Positions 42,794 to 52,673 of a stretch of 64,000 nucleotides of DNA are shown piece by piece. The position numbers and the translations under genes were made by a program. The notes beneath the pieces are model-generated. The model was not told the DNA's origin and searched no databases. It was given only the letters and a program-made list of their open reading frames with translations. Every line of letters starts with the position of its first letter. Within the stretch, counting starts at the first letter, position 1. The DNA comes from Argyresthia goedartella (taxonomy: Eukaryota; Arthropoda; Insecta; Lepidoptera; Argyresthiidae), in assembly GCA_949825045.1 (NCBI GenBank), contig OX463809.1, positions 461,501 through 525,500 on the forward strand. Reading direction: 5' to 3'.

Positions 42794-44139
42794 CATTTCA
42801 GCTCAAGTGTTTTATGCAGCAATTGTGGTCTGCTGAGCTGAACTGGGACGACCCGATCGGCGGGTCATTGAGCTCAGAGTGGGACTCGTTCTTTTCGACC
42901 TACCCTGGCATCAATCGGATTTCACTGCCACGGAGGTTGGTCCCCACCAAACGATACACCGCCACCCTGCATGGGTTTTGCGATGCCTCGGAGAAGGGCT
43001 ACGGAGCTGCGGTGTATCTGCGTACGGTCGACTTCTCGGGGGAGGTTGATGTGCGGTTGGTCATGGCCAAGAGCAAGGTTGCGCCGTTGCGCACTCGCCT
43101 GACCATTCCCAAGTTAGAGCTTTCGGGAGCGGCTCTCCTGACTCGTCTGCTCAACCACACGATGACGGTTCTTCGTGGATCAATAGCGTTGGAAGATACG
43201 GTCTACGCTTGGACGGACAGCCAGATCGTGTTATGCTGGCTGAAGGCTTCAGTTCACAAGCTGGAGATTTTTGTGGCGAATCGGGTTTCGCAGATTTTGA
43301 ATTCGGAGGTTCCCTTAATCTGGAGACATGTTCCAGGGGAAATTAACCCAGCAGACTGTGCGTCTCGTGGGTGTCACGCTCCGGAGTTAGTTGGACATCC
43401 CTTGTGGTGGGGTCCAAAATGGTTGACTCAAGCCGAATCGGATTGGCCAATGAGTCCACGCGTTACCACGGCGAACGGCGCCTTGACAGTCGGTGTCTGT
43501 ACGACGCAACCAGAGCCGGAAGAGGAGTTCAGCCTGCTGGAACGGTACAGCTCGCTCGACAAGCTGGTCAATGTGACCGCCTGGATCTGCCGATTTGCGC
43601 GGAATTGTCGGAATTCTGAGGCGCAACGAGTGCGGACACAGGTCCTGACACCACGGGAACGGAACCATGCGTTGTTCGCATTGGTACGGAACGTGCAGAC
43701 GGTGCACTTTAAGTCCGAATTGGACACTCTGAGACGCGGACGCGTCCAACTGAAGGGAGCTGTGACTCGGCTCAACCCGTTTATTGACCTTCAAGGATTG
43801 CTGAGGGTAGGAGGTCGGCTGCGGAATGCCAACCTGCCTTATGCGGCTAGGTGGCAGATGTTGCAGCAGATGGCTCAAGATTTTTGGAAACGGTGGTCCC
43901 TTGAGTACTTGCACATCTTGCAGCAGCGCCTTAAGTGGACTGACCGGACGAGCCCGCCTCAAGTCGGTGATTTGGTGCTGATTAAGGATGCGAACCTGCC
44001 ATCATTGAGATGGAGACGAGGACGGATCGTCAAATTGTACACGGGTCGGGATGGCACGCCTCGATCAGCAGAAGTCAAGGTGGGGGACTCGGTCCTCAAG
44101 AGAGCGGTCGCAACACTTTCTCGCCTTCCTATGGATTAG
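42685..44139 (+). pseudogene. pol: Second BEL copy (+): RNase H kept, integrase core deleted
   Basis: 484 codons. RNase H motifs are intact ('GFCDASEKGYG', 'IPKLELSG', 'DSQIVLCWL'). At about 43848 'NLPYAA' jumps to 'RWQMLQQMAQDF', losing about 870 bases that hold the HHCC zinc site and the whole DDE triad (compare 45786-46655). The reading frame is kept across the deletion. The C-terminal region ends 'ATLSRLPMD', followed by the LTR at 44171. This copy could not integrate itself. Confidence 0.85.
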
Positions 44140-44170
44140 GGACAGGTTCGGGCCTGTCCGGGCGGGTGAC

Positions 44171-44708
44171 TGTTTAATATTTATGCTTCGGAACGCACCT
44201 CCTTTTGTTGCGCGACTCGGAACCATGCGTTGTTCACTAGCGGAAACGGGACCGCAGCTGTCACTCGTATCGAAACGAGAGGAGAAATTGAGAGGTTATC
44301 TTTTCTCGTCGGGAGAAAACACACGTCTGCTCAGGCGTCGGGCCATTGATGGTATTTCGGTGTACCAATCGTCTTATACAGGTGTCGAGCCTGGTCGGAG
44401 TGTAAATCTACCACATCGTCGGGAAATAAGTAGATTCGCGTCAGCGGTTGAGTGATTCGTGGTGAAGGTTGAAGTTGTACGGTCTCCAACTCGTCGTATG
44501 CGGACGGCGACTCCTCGTGTCGGCAAGGTTCAGTTCCTCTCCTATCCCAAACTTGTGCTCCTATCCCGCATTCCTGCCTCGAATCGAGCTTTCGATCTCC
44601 GGTCTGCGACGACAAGGTAAGGTAACAATCAAGATTTTCTCTCCCGTGCTGGCGAAAACCCAGCCCCTCAAGATTCCACGCCGTTCGGTTGAGGCGTGGA
44701 ATTAAACA
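44171..44708 (+). repeat. BEL LTR (538 bp), 3' LTR of the second copy
   Basis: Begins 'tgtttaatatttatgcttcg' and ends 'aggcgtggaattaaaca', the ATTAAACA subfamily like the inverted LTR at 33869. No primer-binding site or leader follows; instead a 13-base filler and a foldback begin at 44722. Confidence 0.85.
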
Positions 44709-44721
44709 CGCGGTTAAAATC

Positions 44722-44868
44722 GCAGTGAAATCCGATTGATGCCAGGGAGGGTCGAAAAGAACGAGTCCCACTCTGAGCTGAAATGGGACGACCCCATCGG
44801 CGGGTCATTGAGCTCAGAGTGGGACTCGTTCTTTTCGACCCTCCCTGGCATCAATCGGATTTCACTGC
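44722..44868. repeat. Perfect 58-bp foldback of pol sequence
   Basis: 44722-44779 and 44811-44868 are perfect inverted complements with a 31-nt loop. The right arm continues into the third pol copy; the left arm is the same pol sequence copied backwards. The corresponding pol segment is near 36543-36602 on the - strand. Such a structure suggests a template switch or hairpin-primed synthesis. Confidence 0.9.
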
Positions 44869-46514
44869 CACGGAGGTTGGTCCCCACCAAACGATACACC
44901 GCCACCCTGCATGGGTTTTGCGATGCCTCGGAGAAGGGCTACGGAGCTGTGGTGTATCTGCGTACGGTCGACTCCTCGGGGGAGGTTGATGTGCGGTTGG
45001 TCATGGCCAAGAGCAAGGTTGCGCCGTTGCGCACTCGCCTGACCATTCCCAAGTTAGAGCTTTCGGGAGCGGCTCTCCTGACTCGTCTGCTCAACCACAC
45101 GATGACGGTTCTTCGTGGGTCAATAGCGTTGGAAGATACGGTCTACGCTTGGACGGACAGCCAGATCGTGTTATGCTGGCTGAAGGCTTCAGTTCACAAG
45201 CTGGAGATTTTTGTGGCGAATCGGGTTTCGCAGATTTTGAATTCGGAGGTTCCCTTAATCTGGAGACATGTTCCAGGGGAGATGAACCCAGCAGACTGTG
45301 CGTCTCGTGGGTGTCACGCTCCGGAGTTGGTTGGACATCCCTTGTGGTGGGGTCCAAAATGGTTGACTCAAGCCGAATCGGATTGGCCAATGAGTCCACG
45401 CGTTTCCTCGGCGAACGGCGCCTTGACAGTCGGTGTCTGTACGACGCAACCAGAGCCGGAAGAGGAGTTCAGCCTGCTGGAACGGTACAGCTCGCTCGAC
45501 AAGCTGGTCAATGTGACCGCCTGGATCTGCCGATTTGCGCGGAATTGTCGGAATTCTGAGGCGCAACGAGTGCGGACACAGGTCCTGACACCACGGGAAC
45601 GGAACCATGCGTTGTTCGCATTGGTACGGAACGTGCAGACGGTGCACTTTAAGTACGAATTGGACATTCTGAGACGCGGACGCGTCCAACTGAAGGGAGC
45701 TGTGGCTCGGCTCAACCCGTTTATTGACCCTCAAGGATTGCTAAGGGTAGGAGGTCGGCTGCGGAATGCCAACCTGCCTTATGCGGCTCGCCACCCGTTG
45801 TTGCTCCCTAGGAAAGGGAAGTTGGTCGAACTGTTGATACAGGATCGACACATTCGGAATGGGCATATCGGATGCCACGCCTTGATGGCGTTTCTCCAGC
45901 GCGAGTTCTGGATTCTATCGGGAAGACGCTTAGTGCGTAGCGTCGTATTTCGGTGCCTGCCTTGTTATCGTGCCAAGGCGGCTACGATGCAGCCCCAGAT
46001 GGGCGATTTGCCCTCGGATAGGGTTAACGAAATCCGGCCCTTTGCGGGTGTCGGAACGGATTTCGCGGGACCATTCATGGTCAAGTCTTCACAGCTACGG
46101 AACGCCAGATTAGTGAAGGCATTCCTGTGCGTCTTCGTATGCTTGGCCACGAAGGCATTCCACTTGGAGTTGGTCAGTGACCTCACTACAGAGGCATTTA
46201 TCGCATGTCGAGATCGGTTCGTCTCACGAAGGGGCCTCCCAACATTAATCCGTTCAGACAACGGCACAAATTTTGTCGGAGCCAGGCGATATCTGCAGGA
46301 GGTCACTCAATTCCTGAACGGTAACCAGGACGCCATCGTTACGGCTTGCTCCCGACGAGGGATTGAATGGGTTTTCAGTCCGCCGGGATGTCCTCATTGG
46401 GGAGGAATTTTTGAGGCTGCGGTTAAATCGGCTAAGTCGCACCTGACGAGGATCATCGGTGAGACCTCTTACGCTTTGAAGAGCTTGCGACGCTGTTCTG
46501 TAAGATTGAAATGA
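44811..46514 (+). pseudogene. pol: Third BEL copy (+): RNase H and integrase, frameshifted
   Basis: A frame of 592 codons (from 44736, whose first codons are foldback sequence) holds RNase H ('GFCDASEKGYG', 'DSQIVLCWL'), the integrase zinc site ('HIRNGHIGCH', 'CLPC') and the complete triad ('GTDFAGPF', 'RSDNGTNF', 'WGGIFEAAVK'). It breaks near 46468, where 'cctctt' replaces 'cctctct'. Gag, protease and most of the RT are missing, because the copy starts inside pol at the foldback. Confidence 0.85.
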
Positions 46515-46947
46515 TACTGAAATCGCGTCCGTTGTGCCCGCTCAGTTCGGATCCAAATGATTTGGAAGCGTTGACTCCGGGTCACTTCCTGATAGGTCAG
46601 CCCCTTAACGCCCTGCCAGAATACCCATTCGGTGATGTTAAGTTAAGTCGGTTAACTAGGTGGCAGATGTTGCAGCAGATGGCTCAAGATTTTGGAAACG
46701 GTGGTCCCTTGAGTACTTGCACATCTTGCAGCAGCGCCTTAAGTGGACTGACCGGACGAGCCCCCCTCAAGTCGGTGATTTGGTGCTGATTAAGGATGCG
46801 AACCTGCCATCATTGAGATATAGACGAGGACGGATCGTCAATTTGTACACGGGTCGGGATGGCACGCCTCGATCAGCAGAAGTCAAGGTGGGGGACTCGG
46901 TCCTCAAGAGAGTGGTCGCAACACTTTCTCGCCTTCCTATTGATTAG
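46511..46947 (+). pseudogene. pol: Third BEL copy (+): integrase C-terminal region
   Basis: Continues in two frames, 46511-46789 and 46660-46947, separated by a one-base loss in a T-run near 46690 ('gattttggaaacgg' against 'gatttttggaaacgg'). It contains 'LTPGHFLIGQPLNALPE' and ends 'ATLSRLPID', directly before the LTR at 46979. The 'PGHFL.G.PL' text is a BEL/Pao signature downstream of the integrase core. Confidence 0.8.
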
Positions 46948-46978
46948 GGACAGGTTCGGGCCTGTCCGGGCGGGTGAC

Positions 46979-47499
46979 TGTTTAATATTTATGCTTCGGA
47001 ACGCACCTCCTCTAGTTGCGCGACTCGGAACGGAAACGGAACCGCAGCTGTCACTCGTATCGAAACGAGGGGAGAAATTAGAGGTTATCTTTTCTTGTCG
47101 GGAGAAAAAACATGTCTGCTCAGGCGTCGGGCCAGTGATTGTTATTCGGTGTAACAATTACCAAATACAGGCGTCGGGCCTGGTCGGAGTGCTCATCTTA
47201 AACATCGTTGAGAAATAAGTAGATTCGCGTCAGCGGTTGAGTGATTCGTGGTGAAGGTTGAAGTTGTACGGTCTCCAACTCGTCGTATGCGGACGGCGAC
47301 TCCTCGTGTCGGCAAGGTTCGGTTCCTCTCCTATCCCAAACTTGTGCTCCTATCCCGCATTCCTGCCTCGAATCGAGCTTTCGATCTCCGGTCTGCGACG
47401 ACAAGGTAAAGTAGCAATCACTCACTTTTCTCCCGTGCTGGCAAAAACCCAGCCCCCTCAAGATTCTACGCCCTGTCGGTTGAGGCGTGGAATTAATCA
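46979..47499 (+). repeat. BEL LTR, tandem unit 1 (521 bp)
   Basis: Same 521-bp subfamily as 33174-33694, ending 'ggaattaatca'. It closes the third pol copy as a 3' LTR and at the same time opens the first tandem unit as a 5' LTR, so it is shared. Confidence 0.9.
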
Positions 47500-47942
47500 C
47501 TTTGGTAGCAAGCGCGGTTTCCTAGTGGGAAATCATCGATTCACGGTTGTAGGGTTGTTTTTTTGCCACATTGTAGTTGGGAGAAAAGAATATCTCAGAT
47601 TAGCCGGCAAGTCGGCAATGAGTCTGTGGTCGGTACCACAATTAAAGTTCATTTTCGGTTAGTGAAAGTATATGTTTAATTTCCACGCCTACCGAACGGC
47701 GTGGAATCCTGAGGGGGTGGGCTTTTGCCTGCACGTGAGAGAAAAGAATGATGAAATTGTTATTACCTTGTCACCGTAGACAGGAGATCGTAGGCTCGAT
47801 TCGAGACAGGAATTCGGGAAAGGGGGCACGCCTCGATCAGCAGAAGTCAAGGTGGGGGACTCGGTCCTCAAGAGAGCGGTCGCAACACTTTCTCGCCTTC
47901 CTATTGATTAGGGACAGGTTCGGGCCTGTCCGGGCGGGTGAC
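47500..47942 (+). mobile_element. BEL deletion derivative, internal region 1 (443 bp)
   Basis: Three parts: leader with PBS (47500-47672, 'tttggtagcaagcgcggttt'), an inverted LTR fragment (47673 to about 47823), and the last ~119 bases of pol with the polypurine region (47824-47942, 'cctattgattag' then 'gggcgggtgac'). All of gag and nearly all of pol are gone, so the unit is non-autonomous but keeps the ends needed for reverse transcription. Confidence 0.85.
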
Positions 47943-48463
47943 TGTTTAATATTTATGCTTCGGAACGCACCTCCTCTTGTTGCGCGACTCGGAACGGAAA
48001 CGGAACCGCAGCTGTCACTCGTATCGAAACGAGGGGAGAAATTAGAGGTTATCTTTTCTTGTCGGGAGAAAAAACATGTCTGCTCAGGCGTCGGGCCAGT
48101 GATTGTTATTCGGTGTAACAATTACCAAATACAGGCGTCGGGCCTGGTCGGAGTGCTCATCATAAACATCGTCGGGAAATAAGTAGATTCGCGTCAGCGG
48201 TTGAGTGATTCGTGGTGAAGGTTGCAGTTGTACGGTCTCCAACTCGTCGTATGCGGACGGCGACTCCTCGTGTCGGCAAGGTTCGGTTCCTCTCCTATCC
48301 CAAACTTGTGCTCCTATCCCGCATTCCTGCCTCGAATCGAGCTTTCGATCTCCGGTCTGCGACGACAAGGTAAAGTAGCAATCACTCACTTTTCTCCCGT
48401 GCTGGCAAAAACCCAGCCCCCTCAAGATTCTACGCCCTGTCGGTTGAGGCGTGGAATTAATCA
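47943..48463 (+). repeat. BEL LTR, tandem unit 2 (521 bp)
   Basis: Starts exactly 964 bases after the previous LTR. It differs from it by eye at a few sites (for example 'cctcttgttg' against 'cctctagttg'). Confidence 0.9.
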
Positions 48464-48906
48464 CTTTGGTAGCAAGCGCGGTTTCCTAGTGGGAAATCAT
48501 CGATTCACGGTTGTAGGGTTGTTTTTTTGCCACATTGTAGTTGGGAGAAAAGAATATCTCAGATTAGCCGGCAAGTCGGCAATGAGTCTGTGGTCGGTAC
48601 CACAATTAAAGTTCATTTTCGGTTAGTGAAAGTATATGTTTAATTTCCACGCCTACCGAACGGCGTGGAATCCTGAGGGGGTGGGCTTTTGCCTGCACGT
48701 GAGAGAAAAGAATGATGAAATTGTTATTACCTTGTCACCGTAGACAGGAGATCGTAGGCTCGATTCGAGACAGGAATTCGGGAAAGGGGGCACGCCTCGA
48801 TCAGCAGAAGTCAAGGTGGGGGACTCGGTCCTCAAGAGAGCGGTCGCAACACTTTCTCGCCTTCCTATTGATTAGGGACAGGTTCGGGCCTGTCCGGGCG
48901 GGTGAC
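48464..48906 (+). mobile_element. BEL deletion derivative, internal region 2 (443 bp)
   Basis: By eye identical in structure and nearly identical in sequence to 47500-47942: leader with PBS to 48636, inverted LTR fragment from 48637, pol end from about 48788. A duplication of a whole LTR-plus-internal unit explains it. Confidence 0.85.
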
Positions 48907-49427
48907 TGTTTAATATTTATGCTTCGGAACGCACCTCCTCTTGTTGCGCGACTCGGAACGGAAACGGAACCGCAGCTGTCACTCGTATCGAAACGAGGGG
49001 AGAAATTAGAGGTTATCTTTTCTTGTCGGGAGAAAAAACATGTCTGCTCAGGCGTCGGGCCAGTGATTGTTATTCGGTGTAACAATTACCAAATACAGGC
49101 GTCGGGCCTGGTCGGAGTGCTCATCATAAACATCGTCGGGAAATAAGTAGATTCGCGTCAGCGGTTGAGTGATTCGTGGTGAAGGTTGAAGTTGTACGGT
49201 CTCCAACTCGTCGTATGCGGACGGCGACTCCTCGTGTCGGCAAGGTTCGGTTCCTCTCCTATCCCAAACTTGTGCTCCTATCCCGCATTCCTGCCTCGAA
49301 TCGAGCTTTCGATCTCCGGTCTGCGACGACAAGGTAAAGTAGCAATCACTCACTTTTCTCCCGTGCTGTCAAAAACCCAGCCCCCTCAAGATTCCACGCC
49401 CTGTCGGTTGAGGCGTGGAATTAATCA
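48907..49427 (+). repeat. Terminal 3' LTR of the BEL block (521 bp)
   Basis: Ends CA at 49427, followed by the target duplication 'agcag' (49428-49432) and LINE A4 sequence. It differs slightly from the outer 5' LTR (for example 'catcataaac' against 'catcttaaac'). Confidence 0.9.
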
Positions 49428-49490
49428 AGCAGGAATAAATAATTACAAAATTATTAACAGCAAGGTCTGTGTTGCGCCAGATTAACCCCA
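49428..49490 (-). mobile_element. LINE A4, antisense (right part)
   Basis: On - it reads 'ggggttaatctggcgcaaca' and continues to 'ttatttattcctgct', the junction of the ORF2 stop and the 3' UTR in LINE A (compare 19558-19619). The LINE copy is 5'-truncated at the ORF2 stop codon. With the left part it totals only about 270 bases. Confidence 0.8.
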
Positions 49491-49499
49491 AACCACAGA

Positions 49500-49975
49500 T
49501 ATGTCAACATAGGAGATAGGGCATTCCGCCTATTTTGTATGCAAACCGACTGTCGCAGGCTGAATTCACGCACACAACGTATCATTAAATAAACACAACG
49601 AACACGCACACATAATAACTTACATATTAATCCCTACTCTCGTATTGGTAAACATAGGCAAAACAGTTACGTGGCTGTATACGTGCGCATGAGGCGCACA
49701 TTGTTTCATAAGGCATGCACACAGCAGCAAATGCATGAATATGTGGGGACAGGGTGATGTCGATAAAAGGTTATCGATAGTTATGTCTTTGGCGAATTAT
49801 CTTCTAGAACAGTAAAATTTGGCCTGGGAGACAATTTAGATCGGGTTATTCATTAGTGTTCTATATTGTGTTATAAACTATTTAGACTGTGTACGTGAAA
49901 AGATAAGTAAAATAAAACTCTTTCTTATTCAACAGTCAAGAAAAGTATTTATTATTGTTACATATTGTCGCGTAG
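49500..49975 (+). repeat. Possible 5' LTR of BEL-2
   Basis: A candidate interval from 'tgtcaacatagg' (49502) to 'attgttaca' (about 49972), followed by 'tgtcgcgtagcagtcag', which looks like a BEL-type leader start. 'aataaaactc' near 49912 could be a poly(A) signal. No matching 3' LTR was found after 59950, so this is weak. Confidence 0.3.
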
Positions 49976-50119
49976 CAGTCAGAAACTACATGGGTGTTGC
50001 CGACAATATATACATTTTATTATTTAAAATACGTACATTTTAAGATACTCAGTGATACACATAGGGTAGCTATGATCTATCTCATGACCCTGTCTTTTTT
50101 CTAGCTCATCATGCTGTAA

Positions 50120-50668
50120 TAAAGGAGGGCAGTAGAACTACCAGGCTGAGGACTGTATTTGATGGCTCGATGCGCACAAATAAAAAGGTATGAATGATAT
50201 TTTGCTCAACGGCCCCGTAGTCCAAAAAGACCTGCATCTCTAAAAAATACATTGTGGCGCGAGTCACCTGAACAAGATATCAGGTGCATATAGTTAAGCA
50301 CTGTCACTTATGGCCTCAAGCCATCATCATATCTTGCCACTCGCTGCCTTATAGAGCTTGCAGATAGGTACAATTACCAGTTTCCCTTAGCATTCTTGAT
50401 CTTAAAAGGAAATACCTACGTTGATGATGTGTTATGTAACAGTCCTTCTGAGAATAAATTAATTGAAATGCAAAATGAGTTAGTGCAGATTCTTGCTCTG
50501 GGAGGATTTCAATTGCACAAATGGGCCTCCAACTGCCACTCTATCTTAGAAAATGTACCTAAAGATACCCATCACTTTGGAGAGCTGAACCTGCAAAAAC
50601 ATGATATGTCCCTTAAGACACTGGGCGTGACATTTGATGTCATAGGTTGTGCCGGTCGGCTATGTTAG
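50120..50668 (+). pseudogene. pol: BEL-2 reverse transcriptase remnant
   Basis: A degraded RT piece encodes 'LRTVFDGSMR' near 50145-50175 and, in the open frame 50396-50668, 'NTYVDDVLC' with the catalytic Asp pair, then 'LQKWASN'-type text ('QLHKWASNCHSIL'). It is another BEL/Pao lineage than the 33-49 kb block. Stops are frequent before 50396. The continuation of this pol lies at 57670-59950, beyond nested LINEs. Confidence 0.75.
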
Positions 50669-50815
50669 TCATATTTTCACGTAATGTTAAGATAAGTTGA
50701 CGACCGTCACAGATAAGGCATATTTATATTCATCAAGCACTATTTCTTATGTACGTCATTAATAACATGTACCAACCTAGTACATAAGCTAGGATTTCCT
50801 ATAATAAAATTAGTC
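50669..50815. other. Unassigned stretch next to the LINE D tail
   Basis: Begins 'tgttagtcatattttcacgt' and ends near 'aataaaattagtc', so it might be part of an LTR, but no partner copy is seen. Coding similarity to BEL ends before it. Confidence 0.25.
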
Positions 50816-51158
50816 TATTTTGTTTTATTTTTATTTTATTTGTTTCAGGTTTGCCAACAGACAATACATGTTTTCTTAATATAATTCTTAAAAGTTTACA
50901 TTTTAGATGTTTGTCAACTTAAAGGCGAACACAGCCCGCTTATAGAAAAAAAACTTATATAACATTAAGTAATTACATAATAACAGATAATTAGTAATAA
51001 ACAATTGCAAGACAACTATCGCATGGCAAATTAAGTAGGATTACATTTATTTGAATTAGATGAAGTATAATTATAATTAAAATTAAAATTGAAAAGGGGT
51101 TATTTTTTAGGAATTTATTTGAATTGGTTTGATTCGATAAAAATAATTGATTAGTTGG

Positions 51159-52058
51159 TTAGTTAGTCAGGTGTAGTTCGAGCTTTGGACAGAATGAAGA
51201 AAGTTTATCATGAAACACGTCGAAGGATGTTGTTTGACATTTGTGCAGAGTGTTATACATTCGTATCATTCTCGTAATGGGGGAGTTAATGCCGAGGTTT
51301 GTCTTCCAAAGTTTCTCTCTGAACAGTTTATGAGTGCGTGGTCGTGGGAGTCTGCTAGGAACCGAGATGGTCAATGAATCCAAGAGCTGCGGACAGTCCA
51401 TCTGACCGCTTAGCACTTTATAAATAAATTTCAAGTCGTTAACCTTTCTTCTGATTGTAAGAGGCATCTTGTGGAAGTTACCGGGCCGTTCGGCGTATGA
51501 CCGAAATTGGAGGTCGCCAAGAGTGGTGTTAGCGAGGTAGCACAGAAATCTCTTTTGGACTCTTTCCAATGTGTCTTTATGGACCTGATAAAATGGGTTC
51601 CACACCTGTGAGCAATACTCCAAGTTTGTTCTGACTAACGTGTTAGAGAGCAGTATTTTAGTACTAGCCTTTCTAAAAGGCTTGGCGGCTCTAACCAGAA
51701 ACCCCAACATTTTGGATGCTTTCTTACTAATGTTTTCAATGTGAGGAATGAAGCTAAGTTTGCTGTCTATAAGAACACCAAGGTCGCGTATTATGTTAAC
51801 TCGTTGAAGGTTCGCACCATTGATAGTATAACTCGTGGAGAGATGCTTGATATTACGTGTAAAAGAAATACTGAAGCACTTATTTGAATTTAGCTCCATT
51901 TTGTGGTATTCACACCATTGACAAAGTCTGTCGATGTCTAGTTGCAAATTAAGTGCATCTCCCTCTTCAGAAATGGGAAGGATTATTTTTAGGTCATCCG
52001 CAAACATATATGCCTCGGCATATTTGAAGCAGTCAACAATGTCGTTTATGTGTACCAC
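51159..52058 (-). CDS. LINE D reverse transcriptase, C-terminal half
   Basis: 299 codons. Starts just before the catalytic 'MFADDLKI' (residues about 18-25), then 'LCQWCEYHKMELNSNKC', 'IRDLGVLIDSKLSF', the thumb region, and 'LEYCSQVWNPFY' near residue 150. Both catalytic aspartates are kept. The frame is cut off from the fingers/palm part (52170-52523) by a TGA near 52171. Confidence 0.8.
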   Translation of the reverse strand: MVHINDIVDCFKYAEAYMFADDLKIILPISEEGDALNLQLDIDRLCQWCEYHKMELNSNKCFSISFTRNIKHLSTSYTINGANLQRVNIIRDLGVLIDSKLSFIPHIENISKKASKMLGFLVRAAKPFRKASTKILLSNTLVRTNLEYCSQVWNPFYQVHKDTLERVQKRFLCYLANTTLGDLQFRSYAERPGNFHKMPLTIRRKVNDLKFIYKVLSGQMDCPQLLDSLTISVPSRLPRPRTHKLFREKLWKTNLGINSPITRMIRMYNTLHKCQTTSFDVFHDKLSSFCPKLELHLTN

Positions 52059-52169
52059 AAACAGCAGAGGACCAAGATGGGAGCCTTGTGGGACTCCTGA
52101 GGTTGCATTGAAAGGAGCGGACTGCTGACCGTTGACTACTACGTAGGACGTACGATCGATTAAGTAAGA

Positions 52170-52523
52170 TCAAATCCACTCCAACAGAGGATTGAGAACG
52201 CCGTGTCGTTTGAGTTTCCTTACAGTGTCAAAGTCCACCTTATCAAAAGCTTTGCTAAAGTCCGTATATACTGCATCCACTTGTACCCGCCTATCCACAA
52301 AACTAATGAGGTGATCGGTGTATGCTATAAAGTTAGAATTCGTAGATCTGCCTTTGAGGAAGCCGTGCTGTCTGTCAGACAGTTGGTGAGACACTTGATT
52401 CAGCAGGTGTGGATATACAAGAGTCTCGAACACTTTTGCGAAAATAGGAAGAATTGTGATGGGTCTGTACTGCTTGATGTCCTTTGTGATACCCTCCTTG
52501 GGTATGGGCACTATCTTACCCAT
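52170..52523 (-). pseudogene. LINE D reverse transcriptase, N-terminal part
   Basis: 117 codons: 'KQYRPITILPIFAKVFE' (about 18-34), 'QHGFLKGRST', 'YTDFSKAFDKVD', closed by a TGA after 'LLEWI'. The bridging text with 'VPQGSHLGPLLF' lies between 52170 and 52059, so the lesion is a single in-frame stop. Confidence 0.8.
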
Positions 52524-52673
52524 TTTCCACTTATTGGGAAAGACCCCTGAGCTTAGTGAGCGATTGTATATTAAAGTGAGCGGCCAGGATAAAATATCTG
52601 CGCAGTGTTTTACAAAAGAAGATGGCAGATCATCAGAGCCAGGTTCCTTTTCGTTACCCAGGTCAAGTTTTCG

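Larger units (their letters stand above)
33174..49427. mobile_element. Composite BEL/Pao retrotransposon block, flanked by 5-bp duplication agcag
   Basis: The block begins TG at 33174 and ends CA at 49427, with 'agcag' on both sides (33169-33173 and 49428-49432). This is the 5-bp target duplication expected of BEL/Pao. It contains four 521-bp LTRs (33174, 46979, 47943, 48907), a 538-bp LTR (44171), an inverted 564-bp LTR (33869), an inverted partial LTR (40815), one nearly whole internal region on -, two partial ones on +, and tandem deletion units. It is visibly GC-richer than the flanks. Whether all of it arose in place or partly reflects assembly of near-identical repeats cannot be told from one sequence. 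Confidence 0.85.

Noticed and set aside
46979..49427. CRISPR-like or satellite array
   Set aside because: Repeat units contain LTRs, a primer-binding site and a pol end, so it is a retrotransposon array.
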